Shown: piece after piece, positions 1-7,252 of the stretch
Layout: each line of letters begins with the position of its first letter
How positions within the stretch are numbered: the stretch's first letter is position 1
NCBI GenBank assembly: GCA_905182125.1
Contig: CAJJAV010000002.1
Location: 1-54,589, forward strand
Direction: 5' to 3'
DNA length: 54,589 nt
DNA from: an uncultured Candidatus Poseidoniales archaeon
GTDB taxonomy: Archaea; Thermoplasmatota; Poseidoniia; Poseidoniales; Poseidoniaceae
Notes under the pieces: model-generated
What the model saw: the letters and a program-made list of their open reading frames with translations, nothing else
Databases searched by the model: none
Told to the model about the DNA's origin: nothing
Made by a program: the position numbers and the translations under genes

Positions 1-1363
1 CAGTTTCTCGCAGCTGCATCCACCTTTGTATCAAAGCCCGGGCGCAGTAATCCGCCATCGCGAACGCTCAGCGGCGGCTCCTCCACAAGCGTTCTCCGGA
101 TGGTTTCGGCCGTGCTCTTGCAGAGCATCGAGGCCGGATGACAAGGTGGAGCAAGAAGCGGGTTTGTTGGTTTCCGCGCAGAGGTTGATGATCGCTGGCA
201 TCCGCTCCAAGAGCATCAGCAACCGCCAGTACAGGTCTCGTCCGTTCGATCGGTTGTAGGCCAATTGGGTGGCCAGGCGTTCCATGTCCCGGAGGCCTTT
301 CAGCGCCTCTCGCAAGCCCGTCAAGTCCGACGCGCCGAGCGGGACAGTGCCCCGACTGCGTCATGGCGGGCTGCGATCGCCTCCAAGTCTGCCAAGTGGG
401 CGCAAGAATCCAGGTCTTGAGCAACCGCCGACCCATGGCACTTCGGCAGGCATTCAGCGTCGAGAGCAGGCTCCCCTCGTACTCGCCCGCAAGCGTCGAA
501 GTTAATTCCAGGTTCCGCAAGTGTTGTTTGGTCCAGAACCAGGTGGGCGTGTCTCTTCCATCACTTCCAAGGTCCCGCAGCGGGACTTCGTCGGTGAGGT
601 GCACGGAGGCGAGGTAGTCTGCGGCGAGGCCCGCTGCGGCCAAAGCGCTAGCGGGGCAGTCGTCGAGGTCGAGATGCCCCAAATCTGCGACGTTCAGAAC
701 CTTCGTGAGCCGCTGCTCTTCGCTTTGCATTCGCTGGCTCGGTGTTGGCTTATTGTCACACCATCCAGGTGGGTGAACAACGCCCTGCAGGGTCGCGTCT
801 TCGGCGTCCTTTGGGCGCCACGACGATTTCGGTCGGTCGCCAGCGCAGCACTTCATCGAGCGCTCGGGAGAACCGGTCCTCGCCCTGCGAGGCTCGAAGC
901 CCAGGCCTGCCCGGTTGACGCGTCGACGATTCCGATGCCGAGTGCCTCCTTTGCCAAGCAGATGCTGGCCAGGAGGGAGCGATCCTCGCTGACCCGAGTA
1001 AGTGATTCTTCGTAGAGGCTTCCAGGGCGTGTAGACTCGGGTCACCACTACGCTCGAGCAACTTTGCCCCCTCGCTGCAGTTCCTGTTCCTGCTCGGCTA
1101 CCGTGACCTTGTGACCTGCACGGCAGCATGCCTCGAATGTTGTCCTCGAGCGCATGCCAAGGGAAGCCTGCCATCTGGATCGGCTTGCATCTGCTTTCTT
1201 GTCCCGGGAGGTCAGGGCCAAGTCCAAGCACTTCTGAGCCGAGTCACAGCATCTTCGTGAAACAGTTCGTAGAAAGTCACCCATTCGATAGAATAACAAT
1301 TCCGTGTCGGGGTGTTCTGCCTTGATGTCGCATAAACTGGTCCATCATGCCCCGTTTTGTCAT
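1..1363 (-). pseudogene. mutS: mutS, 5' part, broken by multiple frameshifts
   Basis: DNA mismatch-recognition ATPase MutS; only the N-terminal half lies in the window. MutS-like segments appear in order but in changing frames: the start (ATG at 1363, GGAGG about 8 bases upstream), FYRMGDF with the mismatch-binding region, YELFHEDA one frame on, a CLDLALTSRD block, PIQMAGFPWHALEDNIRG, then AGHKVTVAEQEQE, VTRVYTP, a connector-domain-like GIGIVDASTGQAW, and core-domain blocks NLELTSTLAGEYEGSL and ALKGLRDMERLATQLAYNR. At least eight small frame changes occur in about 1.36 kb, yet residues on each side still look MutS-like and I saw no clear stop within the matching blocks. That fits sequencing or assembly indels at a contig end at least as well as a decaying gene. 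All other long genes in the window are intact. Confidence 0.8.
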
Positions 1364-1477
1364 GTCACTCGGCCTCCTTGCTTCCGCTAGAGTTTTCGGT
1401 CGTGGCCGAGAGCAAATGAAGGTTCTCGATGCGATGCTATGGGGATGGCTATTTCTCGTGCGTTCCAAGCGATTCTC

Positions 1478-2788
1478 TCATCGACGTTGGAAGGTTAGAA
1501 AACGGTTGCTTACCGTCCATCCCATAACGAGCATCACAGCCGTGAATACGGCCATGAACATGAAATTCAAAAAGCCGCGACCACTCTCTATAGAACCAGC
1601 CGCTGTCGTATCAATGATCAATGTCTTAACATCACCAGAATCGTCGGTACCGTGCAAGAAGATCAGATGGGTGCCGAAGCCACTTGCTTCAGCTTCGAAT
1701 GCAAGCGGGCGTGAGAGTGAAAGCATCTCAGATTCTCCGTTTGAGATTCTGTGAATCGTTTGACTCCCGACGCTGCCAAACAACCACACACGATCGAGGT
1801 CATCAGCAACGGCTGTGACACTGATTGCCTCCAGATGGTTCATATTACCAGCAGCATCAATGTGGGTGCTGCCTGCTGTTCCAGCAGCGAACACCGTTGA
1901 GTCGCTAAGTTCGAGCAGGGTGTGAAAGGTGCCTTCTTCCCCGACGTGCATTGTTTCGACTGTAGGTGCAATTGTTCCAGCGCTCCACTTGATCACCGCA
2001 ACAACGGAGACCATGGTCGGGCTTGCTGGGCTTGAACCTCCACCGTTACCGGTATAGGTCATGTACCCTGATGCAACCCAAAGGTCTCCTTCGAGGGCGG
2101 CAACATCTTGCCAAACAACATCGGCGCTGTTTGACATTGCTGGTGAAAGGGAACTTGCGGACATCGAGTTGCCAATGCTGTTGGCCGAAGACGCTCCGTC
2201 GCCAATGGTACCTAGACCTCGAAGTGTGCTCTCCGTACCATCCTTGGTGACCATCATCCATGACGTGCCATCTGCATGGGATGCCTCTGCCAAATCAACA
2301 ATGCTAAAGTTACCAGTTGAGTTGTCGACTTCAAGGGTCGAAATGAGGGGGTCTTGCCCCGGTTCGTTTTCCAATGAATGAATCACTTGAAGGGTGTTTT
2401 TTGCCGGTGAAATCACCGTGTTGCCATTTTCGAGGGTGGTCAAGAACTGGATGTTGTCTGCGCCGACTCCGTTGGAGGCGCTGATGATCTGGATGGCAGA
2501 GTTGCTGTCAGGTTGCTGATAGAGTTCAACCCCGTCTGAGGTGACGATCCTTGCCGTGAATGCATCATCGGAGGTGTAGGTGATGTCGAGGACGCGAGCA
2601 CCTTGATGGGTCGCATTGTTGGCACCGACTTCAACTCCAGGGAGGTTACTCGTGCCTTGAATGGCAATTGCTCCGAGCAGAATAAAGATGAAAAAACCGG
2701 CCATGGCAATCCATTGGAATTCGGATTCTTCCTCGAGGTATCCTCGCCATCCCTTCGCCATGATGGGAAACAAACGAATGGAGCACAT
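1478..2788 (-). CDS. Membrane-anchored beta-propeller-like protein
   Basis: About 436 residues. The reading frame is open further upstream, but the ATG at 2788 has AAGGAG 12 bases before it; the ATG at 2761 is an alternative. A short basic N-terminus leads into one membrane segment (about residues 25-45, FQWIAMAGFFIFILLGAIAI). A long region rich in S, T, G, D and V follows, with repeating short beta motifs typical of degenerate propellers, then a second membrane segment near the C-terminus and a short basic tail. The middle is therefore probably outside the cell. No enzyme motif is visible and the function is unknown. It lies upstream of mutS in the same direction (114-base gap) and divergent from L10e. 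Similar architecture recurs at 22131-23309. Confidence 0.75.
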   Translation of the reverse strand: MCSIRLFPIMAKGWRGYLEEESEFQWIAMAGFFIFILLGAIAIQGTSNLPGVEVGANNATHQGARVLDITYTSDDAFTARIVTSDGVELYQQPDSNSAIQIISASNGVGADNIQFLTTLENGNTVISPAKNTLQVIHSLENEPGQDPLISTLEVDNSTGNFSIVDLAEASHADGTSWMMVTKDGTESTLRGLGTIGDGASSANSIGNSMSASSLSPAMSNSADVVWQDVAALEGDLWVASGYMTYTGNGGGSSPASPTMVSVVAVIKWSAGTIAPTVETMHVGEEGTFHTLLELSDSTVFAAGTAGSTHIDAAGNMNHLEAISVTAVADDLDRVWLFGSVGSQTIHRISNGESEMLSLSRPLAFEAEASGFGTHLIFLHGTDDSGDVKTLIIDTTAAGSIESGRGFLNFMFMAVFTAVMLVMGWTVSNRFLTFQRR

Positions 2789-2843
2789 GAATGCTTTTGT
2801 CTCCTTGAATAGGAGAGGTTCAGTTCGTACATCGTGGAAAAAC

Positions 2844-2865
2844 CTCCGCATACGCCGAGGCGGAG
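2844..2865 (+). promoter_or_regulatory. Inverted repeat in the L10e leader region
   Basis: CTCCGC (2844-2849) and GCGGAG (2860-2865) form a 6-bp stem with a 10-base loop in the region between the divergent membrane protein gene and L10e. It ends just before an alternative in-frame ATG for L10e at 2868, which has GGAGAG directly upstream. A regulatory role is possible but not shown by sequence alone. Confidence 0.25.
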
Positions 2866-2912
2866 AGATGATAAAGGAACCATCGGTCGCAGGGTTGCTT
2901 GGAGATTTAATT

Positions 2913-3452
2913 ATGGCACGCAAACCAGCATCCATGTATCGCCGACTCAAAGGACCTGCTTACACTCGACGTAAGTTTATTGGCGGTGTCCCGAACAACA
3001 GAATCCACCAGTATCACGTCGGAAACCGTGTTGCTGCGGAGACAGGCAAGTTCCCTGTCGTCCTCGAACTTCGTTCCAATAACAACGTTCAGATCCGCCA
3101 CACTGCTCTCGAAGCGGCCCGTGTCATCTCCAATTCGACCATCCGTAAGATCGCCGGCACCCAAGGATATGCTCTCCGGGTTCATACTTTCCCTCACCAC
3201 GTGCTACGTGAAAACAAGCAAGCAACCGGTGCAGGTGCAGACCGTGTTTCTCAAGGAATGCGATGTGCATTTGGGAAGAACGTTGGTACAGCAGCACGTG
3301 TGAAGCGTGGACAACGAGTGATTTCACTCCAAGTGAATCCAGAATTCTACTTGACAGCCCGTGATGCATTGCGAAAGGCCAGCATGAAGTTCCCAACCCC
3401 ATGCACCATCCGACTCATCAAAGGACACGAGCACCTCAAGGGTCTCATTTGA
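2913..3452 (+). CDS. rpl10e: Large ribosomal subunit protein L10e (uL16)
   Basis: 179 residues, the normal length for archaeal L10e, the homologue of bacterial L16 that binds 23S/5S rRNA near the peptidyl-transferase centre. The N-terminus MARKPASMYRRLKGPAYTR is the family signature. The later blocks HHVLRENKQATGAGADRVSQ and FGKNVGTAARVKRGQ are the conserved basic loop. GGAG lies 8 bases upstream of the ATG at 2913. The frame is open further upstream and an in-frame ATG at 2868 also has GGAGAG, but family starts favour 2913. It is transcribed alone; the next gene follows after 117 bases that include two hairpins. Confidence 0.96.
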   Translation: MARKPASMYRRLKGPAYTRRKFIGGVPNNRIHQYHVGNRVAAETGKFPVVLELRSNNNVQIRHTALEAARVISNSTIRKIAGTQGYALRVHTFPHHVLRENKQATGAGADRVSQGMRCAFGKNVGTAARVKRGQRVISLQVNPEFYLTARDALRKASMKFPTPCTIRLIKGHEHLKGLI

Positions 3453-3456
3453 AATT

Positions 3457-3495
3457 CATTGGGCCCAGCCCAATGTCTGACAAACCTCTGTTTGT
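3457..3495 (+). terminator. Two tandem hairpins after L10e
   Basis: Five bases after the L10e stop, CATTGGGC (3457-3464) and GCCCAATG (3468-3475) form a perfect 8-bp stem around CCA. Immediately after it, ACAAAC (3480-3485) and GTTTGT (3490-3495) form a 6-bp stem around CTCT. There is no long T-tract, so termination or 3'-end protection is an inference from position and structure. Confidence 0.4.
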
Positions 3496-3519
3496 TGTGG
3501 CTTATTGGGCGAGAGTTCC

Positions 3520-3527
3520 TTAAGATA
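3520..3527 (+). promoter_or_regulatory. Possible TATA box for the mini-ORF/ABCE1 transcript
   Basis: TTAAGATA lies 43 bases upstream of the mini-ORF start at 3570 and 129 bases upstream of the ABCE1 ATG. A transcript starting about 25 bases downstream would include the mini-ORF with a short leader. Identified by eye only. Confidence 0.3.
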
Positions 3528-3569
3528 GAAGTGGAGCCATCGATACAGCAAACAACGGGGGGTTAGAAG

Positions 3570-3659
3570 ATGAATCGTCAACAGTTGAATCACGGTTTTA
3601 CAAGCGTTCATGGTTCAGATCCCCACTTTCTTTTCTTGCTTAGGGAATTGGTCTCATGA
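3570..3659 (+). CDS. 29-codon mini-ORF overlapping the ABCE1 start
   Basis: ATG at 3570, 29 residues (MNRQQLNHGFTSVHG...), stop TGA at 3657-3659. The stop overlaps the ABCE1 start codon in an ATGA arrangement, which normally means translational coupling. A G-rich stretch (GGGGGGTTAG) lies just upstream of its ATG, while ABCE1 itself has no good ribosome-binding site. It has no membrane segment or recognised domain. It may be a leader whose translation sets ABCE1 expression, a small protein, or chance. Seen directly: the ORF and the overlap. Inferred: coupling. Confidence 0.4.
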   Translation: MNRQQLNHGFTSVHGSDPHFLFLLRELVS

Positions 3660-5428
3660 GAGTCGCTATCCTTCTTCAAGAGCGTTGCAAACCGAACAGT
3701 AACGCGTTCAAGTACTTGGAAAAGTACGCAGGGTTGTGTGGTGGCGAATGCATTCAAGTCTACGAAGATCAATGTAAGATCCTAGAGTCTGCTTGTCCTC
3801 CGTGCCTTATCCGAGCCAAACTATGCCCAGATGGTGCCGTCAAAATCATCAACCTTCCAGAAGAACTGGATACTGATATGATTCATCAGTTCTCATTGAA
3901 TGGTTTTCGTCTCTTTCGACTCCCTGCCCCTCGTAAACGCCAGGTTGTCGGGATACTTGGCCCAAACGGGATTGGTAAATCGACAGCCATCAAGCACCTC
4001 TCAGGATCCCTTCGACCAAACCTAGGGGATTGGAAAAACCCGCCACCTGACTGGGAGGATGTCATTACGATGTTTCCGCGCGGTGAGCTACGAGACTATC
4101 TTGGCTTGGTTTCAGAAGGTGAAGTCACGATTTCGGTCAAACCTCAACACATTGACAAATTGCCGAAGGTGTTTGATGGCGTAGTTCGAGAGCTCCTCGA
4201 ACGGGTCGATGATAGAAATGAAATCGATACACTCTCGGAGCAGCTTGGAATCACGCATATTCTTGAACGCAAACTTGGCGTTCTCTCTGGTGGTGAATTA
4301 CAACGTGTTGCAATATGTGCAACCTTGCTCAAAGAAGCGGATATCTATTTCTTCGATGAACCATCGTCGTACCTCGATATTTACGAGCGTATGCGAATGG
4401 TGTTGATTCTACAAGCATTGGCCGAAAAGGGCAAACGGGTTCTCGTCGTCGAACACGATTTGGCCATTCTCGATGTTCTCTGTGACTTGGTTCACATCGT
4501 ATATGGAGAGAAGGGTGCGTATGGAATCTTTACGCCCTCTCGTTCGACCCGCACGGCTATCAACGCTTATTTGGATGGCTTCTTGGCGGAAGAGAATGTA
4601 CGTATCCGCGACAAACCAATTAAATTTTTGAAGCACTACGAACGATCAAATGAACTTGGGAGCACCGTTCTCGAATGGGGCGATCTCGAAAAGAAGCTTG
4701 GCGATTTCACCTTGACGACTGGAAAAGGTTCCGTTCATCGTTCCGAGGTCGTAGGCGTCGTAGGCCCCAACGCCACTGGAAAATCCACCATGATCAAGAT
4801 CCTTGCAGGTGAACTGGATTACGATGCTGGTTGGGTCTCAGATGGTGCAAAAATTTCGTACAAACCTCAACACGTGACCGCTGATTTTGACGGGAGCGTC
4901 CAACTTTGGCTCGATACAGAAATGGGCTCTAAGTGGCGTTCAGGGGAATTCAATGTCACAGTGATTCGGGCTCTTGGCGTAGATAAATTACTGCCAAAGC
5001 GCGTGAAGAAACTATCAGGTGGTGAACGCCAAGCCGTCGCCATTGCCATTTGCCTTGGCCGTGATGCAGACCTGTACCTGTTTGATGAGCCATCGGCTCA
5101 CCTTGATGCAAATGCTCGTATGGTCGCTGCTAAAGCGATCCGCAAGACGATGGAAACGAATGATAAATCTGCCTTTGTGATCGACCATGACGTCTATTTC
5201 ATTGATATTGTAAGTGATTCTTTGCTCGTGTTCGAGGGCGAAGGAGCGGTGCAAGGTTCTGCAAAAGGCCCATTCAGACTTAGAGAAGGAATGAATCGTT
5301 TCCTTCAAAGCGTCAATATTACATTCCGACGAGACCATGATTCAAAACGCCCTCGAATCAATAAGCCTGCAAGCCGTAAGGACCGAGAGCAACGTGCAAT
5401 CGGTGATTTCTATTCTTTTGAACACTGA
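3656..5428 (+). CDS. abce1: ABCE1/Rli1 ribosome-recycling ATPase with altered Fe-S domain
   Basis: 590 residues, the usual ABCE1 length. The cytosolic twin-ATPase splits 70S ribosomes after termination together with aRF1/Pelota. NBD1 has Walker A GPNGIGKST (about 102-110), signature LSGGELQRVA, Walker B IYFFDEPSS and the H-loop VVEHDL. NBD2 has Walker A GPNATGKST, signature LSGGERQAVA, LYLFDEPSAHLD and VIDHDV. The N-terminal domain is odd. Canonical ABCE1 has eight cysteines for two [4Fe-4S] clusters. Here three of the four first-cluster cysteines are missing in the usual spacing, and the ferredoxin motif CxxCxxCxxxCP reads CPPCLIRAKLCP, with Arg53 at the third position. Cysteines are at 11, 28, 32, 40, 47, 50 and 57. 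It is followed 15 bases later by the nuclease pair. The start is coupled to the mini-ORF. Confidence 0.96.
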   Translation: MRVAILLQERCKPNSNAFKYLEKYAGLCGGECIQVYEDQCKILESACPPCLIRAKLCPDGAVKIINLPEELDTDMIHQFSLNGFRLFRLPAPRKRQVVGILGPNGIGKSTAIKHLSGSLRPNLGDWKNPPPDWEDVITMFPRGELRDYLGLVSEGEVTISVKPQHIDKLPKVFDGVVRELLERVDDRNEIDTLSEQLGITHILERKLGVLSGGELQRVAICATLLKEADIYFFDEPSSYLDIYERMRMVLILQALAEKGKRVLVVEHDLAILDVLCDLVHIVYGEKGAYGIFTPSRSTRTAINAYLDGFLAEENVRIRDKPIKFLKHYERSNELGSTVLEWGDLEKKLGDFTLTTGKGSVHRSEVVGVVGPNATGKSTMIKILAGELDYDAGWVSDGAKISYKPQHVTADFDGSVQLWLDTEMGSKWRSGEFNVTVIRALGVDKLLPKRVKKLSGGERQAVAIAICLGRDADLYLFDEPSAHLDANARMVAAKAIRKTMETNDKSAFVIDHDVYFIDIVSDSLLVFEGEGAVQGSAKGPFRLREGMNRFLQSVNITFRRDHDSKRPRINKPASRKDREQRAIGDFYSFEH

Positions 5429-5443
5429 GGTAATGGTGAGATT

Positions 5444-7219
5444 ATGCCAGTCGGGAATCCACCACTTGGAGGGCCATTGGGGCGCTCGAGGTCCAGAATC
5501 TCTGCCAGTGGATTGACGACCTTTCTTCGATGTCAGCGACAATGGTTCCTCGGGAGGAAACTCGGGCTTTCAGGCCCGACCAACCCATCCCAGATTTTGG
5601 GAATTGTGATCGAAGACGAGCTGTGTGGTTTGTTCATGCATCGCCCTGATGCAAGCATAGACTCACTTACATCGCTAAGCCGCTGGATTAACGAGAAAAT
5701 ACCCGAGGCAGCGCAACGGGCTTATGACGATGGTTTGACCGCCTGGCAAGCATCGCTTTGGCATGCTGAAGGATCTTCATGGGACGATGTTCAAGTCGAT
5801 GTCTTGGAAGAAAAACTCAGATCTGGAATGACCTTGTTCATGGAGGAAGTCAACCGGTGCCACAGTGAACATGGTGGCCCGTTTGTTGAACGATACCGCG
5901 CTGACGACGCTCCATTTGAAATCCCGTCCCCGGCATGGGGCGACGAACCTAAATTTCCAGTTCCAGAAAAAGTACGAAGTTTTGGTATGCGGACCTGGGC
6001 CAAAGATGAACCAATGGTTTGGAATGCCCAAGGTGCACCAGTCTCTTGGCATGAAGCCTGGGAGATCGCTCGCCCTTGGGTCAAAGATCCACGGGTCCAC
6101 CAACCTCAACGGTTGTACCACCCTGATGGTTGGGCTGCGGGCGAATTAGATCTGGTTATGCGCTGGGATGGCCGGATTCGCTTGATCGATGTCAAATCCG
6201 GAGATCCTACTTCTCGGTTTGCTTCTTCCTTGCAACACCAACTTCGATTCTATGCATGGCTGTGGCATGAGACTCACGACACCATGCTTGTGGATGGCTT
6301 GGAAGGGTGGTACCTCTCAGGGCCCCATCGGATCGATTACACGCCTCCTACGTTGGATGAAATCGCCTCGATGACAGAAGAATTCTTTTTGGTCAACAAA
6401 GCGATGCAAAACATGGGTTCCGGCCCAGTCGCCCTCCCGGTTCTTCCTGGGGAAGCGTGCGATGGCGAAGCTGCTGGTTGCCATTGGTGCAGCCTAGCAC
6501 AAGATCTCGATGGCACCTTCATCAACGACGAATTGCTCGATAGCATCACGTCGATTCGGGAACTGAACATCACGTCACCAAGTCAGACCCTTGCAGAGAT
6601 ACCGAATCGTGTCAACGTTCAGGGTTCCTTTACGGGCGCATGGGGTCCTTTGCCAAACCACTTCAGTGAACCTGTCTTGGGTGCTATGCTGGTTGCGGGT
6701 GGCGTCCAATTGACGGTTGAAGAAAGTGAACCAGGGTCGTTTCCAAAGTTGCATGAAGGTCCGAAAGGGGACATTGTGATCCTCAATGCTCTTCCGGGAG
6801 TCTGGCGTGGTGCTCCTCGACTTTACCTCGATGCCAAAAGTGAGGTTATTTCGTTAAGCGATGCTCAACAGCGTTTTGATGAAAAAGGTATAGACCTCAG
6901 TAAACATACCACCCGGCTTGGTCTTCTTCGAACCCGTGCGAATGTGGAGGGCGTTGTGTTGAGTTTGCAGAAACGCTCTGGAGTCCGCCTGGATGAAAAG
7001 CCTTGGACCATGCTTTCAATGCACCTCTGGGATGGTAAGCACGTCGTTGAAATCGCTGCTTTTGGTTCGAGCATTACTGGGCAAATGGAGTCGATTCGTC
7101 CAGGGGATGAACTTCAACTCATGGCGGCAGAATTAGGCTGGCGGGCTGGTTTGCCTCAATTGAGAATGGATACAAGAAAGACCAGGCTCACTTTGAAGCC
7201 CAAGCCAAAATCATCTTAG
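5444..7219 (+). CDS. Fe-S PD-(D/E)XK nuclease-like protein (RecB/Cas4-like), copy 1
   Basis: 591 residues. The N-terminal part reads like the AddB/Cas4 class of Fe-S exonucleases: an opening LTTFLRCQRQWFLGRK with Cys30, an insertion of about 170 residues, then the nuclease core GELDLV ... RLIDVKSGD ... HQLRFYAWLW, supplying the D, DxK and QhxxY elements. A C-terminal cysteine group CDGEAAGCHWC could complete a four-cysteine cluster with Cys30. The remaining 240 residues have alternating beta patterns that may be OB-like. There is no helicase motif. The gene follows ABCE1 by 15 bases with GGTGAG before the ATG and precedes a paralogue by 33 bases, so the three are probably co-transcribed. Likely a DNA end-processing enzyme; the exact role is unknown. 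Confidence 0.75.
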   Translation: MPVGNPPLGGPLGRSRSRISASGLTTFLRCQRQWFLGRKLGLSGPTNPSQILGIVIEDELCGLFMHRPDASIDSLTSLSRWINEKIPEAAQRAYDDGLTAWQASLWHAEGSSWDDVQVDVLEEKLRSGMTLFMEEVNRCHSEHGGPFVERYRADDAPFEIPSPAWGDEPKFPVPEKVRSFGMRTWAKDEPMVWNAQGAPVSWHEAWEIARPWVKDPRVHQPQRLYHPDGWAAGELDLVMRWDGRIRLIDVKSGDPTSRFASSLQHQLRFYAWLWHETHDTMLVDGLEGWYLSGPHRIDYTPPTLDEIASMTEEFFLVNKAMQNMGSGPVALPVLPGEACDGEAAGCHWCSLAQDLDGTFINDELLDSITSIRELNITSPSQTLAEIPNRVNVQGSFTGAWGPLPNHFSEPVLGAMLVAGGVQLTVEESEPGSFPKLHEGPKGDIVILNALPGVWRGAPRLYLDAKSEVISLSDAQQRFDEKGIDLSKHTTRLGLLRTRANVEGVVLSLQKRSGVRLDEKPWTMLSMHLWDGKHVVEIAAFGSSITGQMESIRPGDELQLMAAELGWRAGLPQLRMDTRKTRLTLKPKPKSS

Positions 7220-7252
7220 AGTTTAAGAAGGCTCGATGTTAGACATTGAGTT

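Noticed and set aside
521-1015. 164-codon plus-strand ORF
   Set aside because: Antisense to the broken mutS, whose conserved blocks lie on the minus strand.
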